A DNA stretch of 64,000 bases. Source: Morella rubra (taxonomy: Eukaryota; Streptophyta; Magnoliopsida; Fagales; Myricaceae). Position numbers and translations under genes: made by a program. The notes under the pieces were generated by a model that did not search any database, was not told where the DNA came from, and saw only the letters and a program-made list of their open reading frames with translations. Shown here piece after piece: positions 58,690 to 64,000 of this stretch (position 1 is its first letter; the number at the start of each line of letters is the position of its first letter). The DNA lies in contig CM025854.1 of assembly GCA_003952965.2 (NCBI GenBank), forward strand, positions 6,681,558 through 6,745,557. Direction: 5' to 3'.

Positions 58690-59060
58690 CTTCCATTATC
58701 TGCGGCCTCTATCCAACTGTAGCGCTCCACGTCATACAGGATAGATTTACCTTCACTTCAGGGAATAAGGGCAATTCAGTAATCTACTGTAGCTAAAATG
58801 ACTGAAAAACTCTCCTCTCCCCCACGTGGCAAACATTTATAACACGAGGCTGCCCTTGTCAATTATTGAGTGCCGCAACAAATTATCGCGCTCGTGTGCC
58901 TCTCTAGCCACGACACGTGGCGCTGGAAATTCGGCTCCTCTTTGCATGAGTCAACAATTTGACGTCGGTGCTACAGTGCTCCCAACTGTAGTTGATCTTT
59001 CCACTGGAGAAAAAAGACGGTGTGCCCATTCTAGAAGTAATTGGGCGCCCAAAATAGAAT
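58690..59060. other. GC-richer island with ACTGTAG words and two ACGTGGC boxes
   Basis: In an AT-rich setting this stretch is clearly richer in G and C. ACTGTAG or its complement CTACAGT occurs at about 58717, 58786, 58969 and 58985. ACGTGGC (G-box/ABRE core) occurs at 58824-58830 and 58915-58921. No open frame with a domain is present. It could be a promoter remnant or a degraded foldback element. Confidence 0.4.
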
Positions 59061-62000
59061 TTAGTTTTTGTGTAAAGTTTTCTTGGCGCTGTAAATTGGT
59101 GTCAAATCAAGTTATGTTTAAAAAAGAGTGAAATGAAATATTGGAGCTTAATAAAGTTGAAAATATACGTCGTAAATACCCACTAAGCGAATCCTATAAA
59201 ACGACAAAGCCGTCTTAGGGTCTGGATAAGGCTATCCCAAGACAAGCTCGTAACTACCACTACGTCAATCCTTTGAATTGCTGCCCCTTATGTTTCGGCG
59301 TATTTATTTTTAGGCCCACCCTATCTTGATGCTGGCTTTTTGCAAGTGGAGGAGCATTTAAACCCACCCAGTTGTTTTTTTTGGTGATGAGAATTAATCT
59401 GTGGCTCACTTTATACCGACTCAAACGGACTTCGTTCAATTTTAACGCATTGAAGATAAATATTTCGAACAAATCTTGAATATCACCTTTTACCGCACGC
59501 ATCAAGTAAGTCGCACAAAAAATATTGTCATAGCTCGTGAGAATTTGAACTAGGGGCAAACCCATATGTGTTAATCTAGTGTTTTAGAAATACTCTTAAC
59601 AACATAGGCATATATTTCATTTTTTCTAGGACCTTCCAAAAAGCTAAATTTTGAGCAAAATTAAGGGATAGCATTCTAAAGAAAAACGATTTTTATTTTT
59701 TTATCTTTCAAATTGGTGATTTGAGACAGTTATTATTAGGAACTTTGTTTGTTTTGTGCTATTGCATGCATTGTCGGAAAAAATGAGCATCCGGTCACGT
59801 TGACTGAATTGCTAATTGGGGGCCTTTCTAAGTGTACAAATAGAAAATATTAATGCTATTTTCGCAATTTTTATTGGATTGTGATGTTTGATTAGGAAAA
59901 ATTTTCAAGTTTTTAAGGAAATTTTTTAAAAAATCAGAATTTTCACAATCAAACATCAAAATCTCAAAATTTTCACACAAAGTGCAACACTTTTTCAAGC
60001 CAACTTCTATACTTTTTCATTAAAAAAAAATTACATCAAATCTTATCTCTCCTTATTTTTTAACAAACTCCATTACTTTTTCATTAAAAAACTATATAGA
60101 TCTTCTATCTTCTTATTTTTAACAAGCTCCAATAATATCATTTTATAATCAAACATTCTTAAAAATTTTCACCATCAAAATTTTCTCCAATAAATTTAAA
60201 ATTCTTATAATTTTTGCTTCTCAAATATCACCACTCTTCATATCTATGTTAAACTAATACAACTCATCAAAATGAACATTGCTTTCAATTACATAATGTG
60301 ATTGCACTATTTTGGACCTTGATGTCCATGTGAAGCATTTTCTTCAAGCATTACCTCTGAATTTTATAGGACAAGGCCACTCTTGATGCAAATAGGAACC
60401 TACCACAAGTCCATAACATGTCAGATAAACAAATTTATTTGGTTGAAGGACGAATTTATGATCTATTGATGTATTGCTTCTGATTCATGATATAAACAAA
60501 GTAAATTTTTTTTTTAAGAGTACGGTAATTTCTAACTTTATTGATAAACCTCACTTGTAGTGAAAGAATACCATAGTTATATCACAAAAGTCACCTTATC
60601 CATATTTAACAGTAAAATCAAGTAAATATATTTTTCAGATAGAATGCAAGAATTGTACACTTTAAAGAAAGATAAAACTTCATTTTGCATTCCTGAATCA
60701 AGAGTTCAATATCACTTTGAAGGTCCGAACTAATATGTTCGTCACATTAAACCTTTGAACTATCAAAAGCTACCAATTAACAATGTGATTAAGAAACGTA
60801 TATAGTTTGTGATAACTTGTACTTACTATAAAAACAATGGACTTGATTTAAATTTTCTCATTTAAGTAACACATAAACAATATAGAGTTTGAGTTTTTAA
60901 TTTCTTCAATTTATTTGTCTAGTGCACGAAAGTACTATTCACCAATATGTAGGTCAAATAAGCTTGATGGATAAACAAAGAATGATCTATCTAACGTATC
61001 TTAAATGCCTTGTCTTTTCTTTTTCTATTTGCCGTAAAATTTTATACATAATTGACTTTCATATTTTTCATGTAAATAAAAAATTATAAATGAACTTTTA
61101 TGATAAAACTTAAGTTTGCATAAAACTTATTTATTTTATTTGAAATGACGTCTTTACCTCCAAACAAAACTTAATGGAAAAACTTATAAGGATAAAATTG
61201 TCAGTTTATTAATAAAAAATATTGATTTTCGCTTAAATTAACGAAATAAAGTGTAAAATATACATGATTAGTAGTTGAGTGGTATAATGTAGCTTGAATT
61301 TATTCTTTTAGTTAAATTTCTTCCTATCAAATTAGAGATCAAAGGGTAATTTCTAATCAAGTCAAATAAGATTACAAAATGCCATTTTCTTTGTCCCAAA
61401 AAAAAGGTTGTAAAATGGAATATAAAATGTACTTATAATTTCAAGTCTCTAAAATACAAAACTGTGGTAATTCCCTATTATGCAAAAGTGGCTAAGAGCA
61501 CTAGATATTTGTTACAACTTAGCCTATTATCATAATAATAGAGCTCATTGAAAACTTCTATCTAAGAACTAGAAAATTTGAAGTAGACGTAGTCCACCTT
61601 TTTTTTTAATAATTCATCCATTAAGGGGAAAAAACTAGTTATATCTCTAAATAATACATGGCGGAGAAAGTCCGAATTAAATCTTGTCTAATTTATATTA
61701 AAAAAATATATTATAAAAATTATGATCTAACGTGTGCTGCATGAATTGACTTTCTTATTTTCATACGTCAAAATTTAATAATTAAGGTAACTTTTGTATA
61801 AGTTAGTTTGTAGTTGTATATGCCTTCAGCGTGTGGCTCTTGCTTTATCCTACATTATTTTCTTAATTTCCTCACAAAATTAAAATATACATTATTTAAT
61901 TTTCAAGTCATTTTGGTCAAAATAAAGCCAAAAAAAAAAAAAAAGCACTAGAGAAAAACAAATTTGTATAGAAAATCCCAAAATTAAGCATTAACTAGTA

Positions 62001-62090
62001 TGCATGGTTAGGTGAAAGGTCCAAAGGATTTAAGACATGAATTTAAAACTTAATAGGCTAGACCTAAAATCCATAGAGAAAATAAAAATG
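59061..62090. other. AT-rich region without genes
   Basis: No gene is recognised. It contains the MITE-like tract at 59875-60235 and otherwise low-complexity A/T sequence. The minus-strand frame at 59260-59565 has no domain signal. Confidence 0.5.
59875..60235. repeat. AT-rich MITE-like element
   Basis: The left side has GTGATGTTTGATTAGGAAAA (59881), and an inverted CACAATCAAACATCAAAA follows at 59946. Further inside, CATTTTATAATCAAACATTC (about 60140) and TCTCAAATATCACC (60220-60233) mirror it. Two arms nested within each other suggest one element inserted in or beside a relative. Confidence 0.5.
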
Positions 62091-62596
62091 AGAGGAAATG
62101 TCATTGTTCCTCCTATAAGTATGCGTCAATTGCATTTGTGACCTTTTAACTTTCAAAACTGCAATTTACGTTTTTTAAGTATGAAACATATGTAATGTTC
62201 GTCCATAGTCAAAATTTCCGTTAAATTGACAGAAATTCGGCATTAAAATGACCGAAATGCCCTCAAAGACAATTTTAAAAAAATAATTATTGGAGAAATA
62301 AATTAAAAAAATATATAGATTACTGAAATAGAGTTTCAATAGTTTTATTTTAAAAAAATATTACCTTCTTTTGATATCATTTTTTTTTATGAATTTTTTA
62401 ATATTTTTAGTAATTTTATTTTGAAAGGTTATTTTAGTCATTTTAATGTAGAATTCCGTCAATTATAACGAAAAGTTTGACTGTGGACAAACATTGTAAA
62501 TATTTTATACTTATAAGACGTAAATTGTAATTTTTAAAATTAGAAAATAAAATACAATTGACGCAAACTTATGGGATGAATAATAATTTTTCCCTT
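62091..62596. mobile_element. foldback MITE with about 170-bp terminal inverted repeats
   Basis: The first about 170 bp (GAGGAAATGTCATTGTTCCT..., with TGCGTCAATTGCATTT, GCAATTTACGTTTTTTAAGT, GTCCATAGTCAAA and CATTAAAATGAC) pair in reverse with the last about 170 bp (TTTGCGTCAATTGTATTT, CAATTTACGTCTTATAAGT, GTCCACAGTCAAA and CATTAAAATGAC on the opposite strand). A short AT-rich centre (about 62275-62430) separates the arms. There is no coding capacity. It is a non-autonomous DNA transposon of unknown superfamily. Confidence 0.75.
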
Positions 62597-62705
62597 AAAA
62601 ATAAATATCAGCCGGTTGATTCATGACTCCGAGGTGCACGCATGGCTAACAGAAGCCTTAAATATTCCGCTGACAGAAAAAAAAAAAAAAAAACCTTCAA
62701 TATTC

Positions 62706-62793
62706 CAAGGGCATTAGTGCAAAGTAGAAATATTAAAATAAAAATCTAGAAATATTGAAAATTACAAGGGCATTAGTGCAAAGTAGAAATATT
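62706..62793. repeat. 59-bp direct duplication
   Basis: A 29-bp word starting CAAGGGCATTAGTGCAAAGT occurs at 62706-62734 and again at 62765-62793, with the related AATATT/AATATTGAA flanks. It is a small local tandem duplication upstream of the right-edge gene. Confidence 0.85.
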
Positions 62794-62999
62794 GATTACG
62801 TCGACATCTACACTGTACTTGGACAAATAAGCAATCGGACTCAAATCCTAGCGTATAGCGAGCTGTATACAATTGTATTTATACAACGTACTTTTTCTTG
62901 TAATAAATATTTTTATTTATTGCTTCTGGAAATTCAAAAAACCTTTTCAATTTTTATTTTATTTTCAGCAGTGTGGGTCCCACTTTAAATAAACACTCC

Positions 63000-64000
63000 G
63001 TATGTATGAAGGTTCTAATTTATATATCCTCTCTCTTTTTCTTTCTCTCTCCGTCATTTATTCTTCTTCATATTTCTTCCTTCTTCTGTCTCCCTCCCTT
63101 TCTCAACAATTCTCTTTCCGTGACACTTTTTTTTCTAGACTCTCAGACCACCACCAACTACTAGAATTCCTTGCTTTTCTTTTAAAGGAGAAACCTTGGG
63201 ATATTGGGTGTCGTAGAGATTTTTAATCTATTTGTTTTATCCAGTGTGTTTGGGATTGATTGATGTGGAGGTAAGAGCCATATCTTTGTTCTTTTGGATT
63301 GCTTTGTTAGTAAGTCATTAACTCTGTTTCTATTATTTTATCTTGTTTTTCAAAATCCTTTACTTTGCTTTGAGCTGAAAATGGAAGTTTCTCTGTGGAA
63401 TCTTGGTCTGATATGTGGTTCATTTTGAACAGTTTATTTGGTTACCATTTTCAATTCTTGTTTCTTGGAGAACTCGGGTTGGTCGTTTTTTAGCTTTGTG
63501 TAGAGTTGTGGGTTTATGGGGCGTTCTCTTTATTGGCGTTTTTCCATTGCGGTCACATGAATCCTTGTTGAATTGCTGGTTAGTTAGAGGTGCTTCTCTT
63601 GCTGGAGGTGAAGATTCGAGATTTAGGTGTTTATTCTCGCTTTTTTTTTTTTTAAATGAAAAAAATTCCCCGTCTTTTTTATTAGGATTCATGAAACTGT
63701 TATTGCTGATGGTGTTCGTATTTTTTTTTTTTGGACTTCATGTCATAGGTGTATGTCCTTTTGATTTCTCTTGGCTCTTCTTGTTATAAATTTGGTTATT
63801 TTGCTTTTCTTCGAATGGGTTCTGGAGTAGAGGTCAGGATAAGTTGTTCAATTAGATGACTTCAGTGCCCAACTCTGGTGAATCTTTGCGATTTATAGTG
63901 CGGAGGGTAATCTCTTCGTAGCATAAAGTTGAGCGTTTGGAGGTCGCTGATTTTTGAAAATTCTAAATTTTTTAAGGGATTTAAGGGTATTTATATATGT
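63000..64000 (+). other. probable promoter, leader exon and first intron of a gene running off the right edge
   Basis: A TATATAT at about 63021-63027 is followed by a long CT-rich leader (63028-63120) and a candidate donor GTGGAG|GTAAGAG after 63270. Then comes T-rich sequence like a plant 5'-leader intron to the end of the window. No protein-coding exon is recognisable. The open frames at 63415-63789 (both strands) are low-complexity and not supported. Confidence 0.45.

Noticed and set aside
63415..63789. 124-codon hydrophobic ORF
   Set aside because: Rich in Phe/Leu from T-runs, lies in the presumed leader intron, no domain. Chance ORF from low-complexity sequence.

Overview
This is nuclear DNA of a eudicot plant. 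The evidence is GT-AG introns in conserved plant genes, an AT-rich background, CT microsatellites, and plant-type transposons (Ty1/copia, hAT, CACTA, LINE, foldback MITEs). A woody rosid is possible, but I cannot fix the species.

Layout. (1) 1-10686 is a stack of transposons. The 3' part of a Sirevirus-like copia element (pol end, decayed second ORF, repeated polypurine tracts, 3' LTR ending at 4800) abuts the 3' region of a hAT transposase pseudogene. That hAT element in turn ends at about 8315, inside the TNP2/DUF4218 coding region of a CACTA element whose right terminus is at 10686. (2) 10687-15700 is gene-poor, with degraded MITE-like tracts and a 151-bp tandem repeat. (3) 16193-23338 (+) is a complete 11-exon SERK receptor kinase gene (625 aa), with a LINE remnant in intron 3. 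(4) 28403-31698 (-) is a six-exon IST1-like ESCRT/MVB gene (570 aa), convergent with SERK. A 3803-bp direct duplication lies between them and carries the last SERK exon and the last three IST1 exons. (5) 32286-42741 (+) is an 11-exon WD40 gene of the AAMP family (400 aa), divergent from IST1 across a 587-bp promoter with five TGGGCY motifs. Its intron 7 is inflated by a scrambled second copy of exons 2-4 and flanking introns. (6) 43951-44307 (+) is a two-exon defensin-like secreted peptide. (7) 46144-47676 (-) is an intronless mTERF-family protein. (8) 50757-51506 (+) is a three-exon EPF2-like peptide of the stomatal patterning family. (9) 51507-63000 is a long gene-free AT-rich stretch with MITEs. 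(10) 63040-64000 looks like the promoter and leader of a gene that continues outside the window.

How the genes relate. SERK proteins are known co-receptors in ERECTA/TMM complexes that perceive EPF peptides, so a receptor component and a ligand of one pathway lie about 27 kb apart. This is probably coincidence. IST1 (endosomal sorting) and AAMP share a head-to-head promoter with housekeeping-type motifs. The other genes show no obvious functional cluster.

Caution. The two large internal duplications (22986-30600 and 32472-39000) consist of near-identical blocks flanked by stretches full of single-base indels. I judge them more likely assembly or gap-filling artefacts than biology. I found no convincing undescribed system. 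The most informative observations are the nested transposon stack, the two small secreted-peptide genes that simple ORF finding misses, and the duplications.
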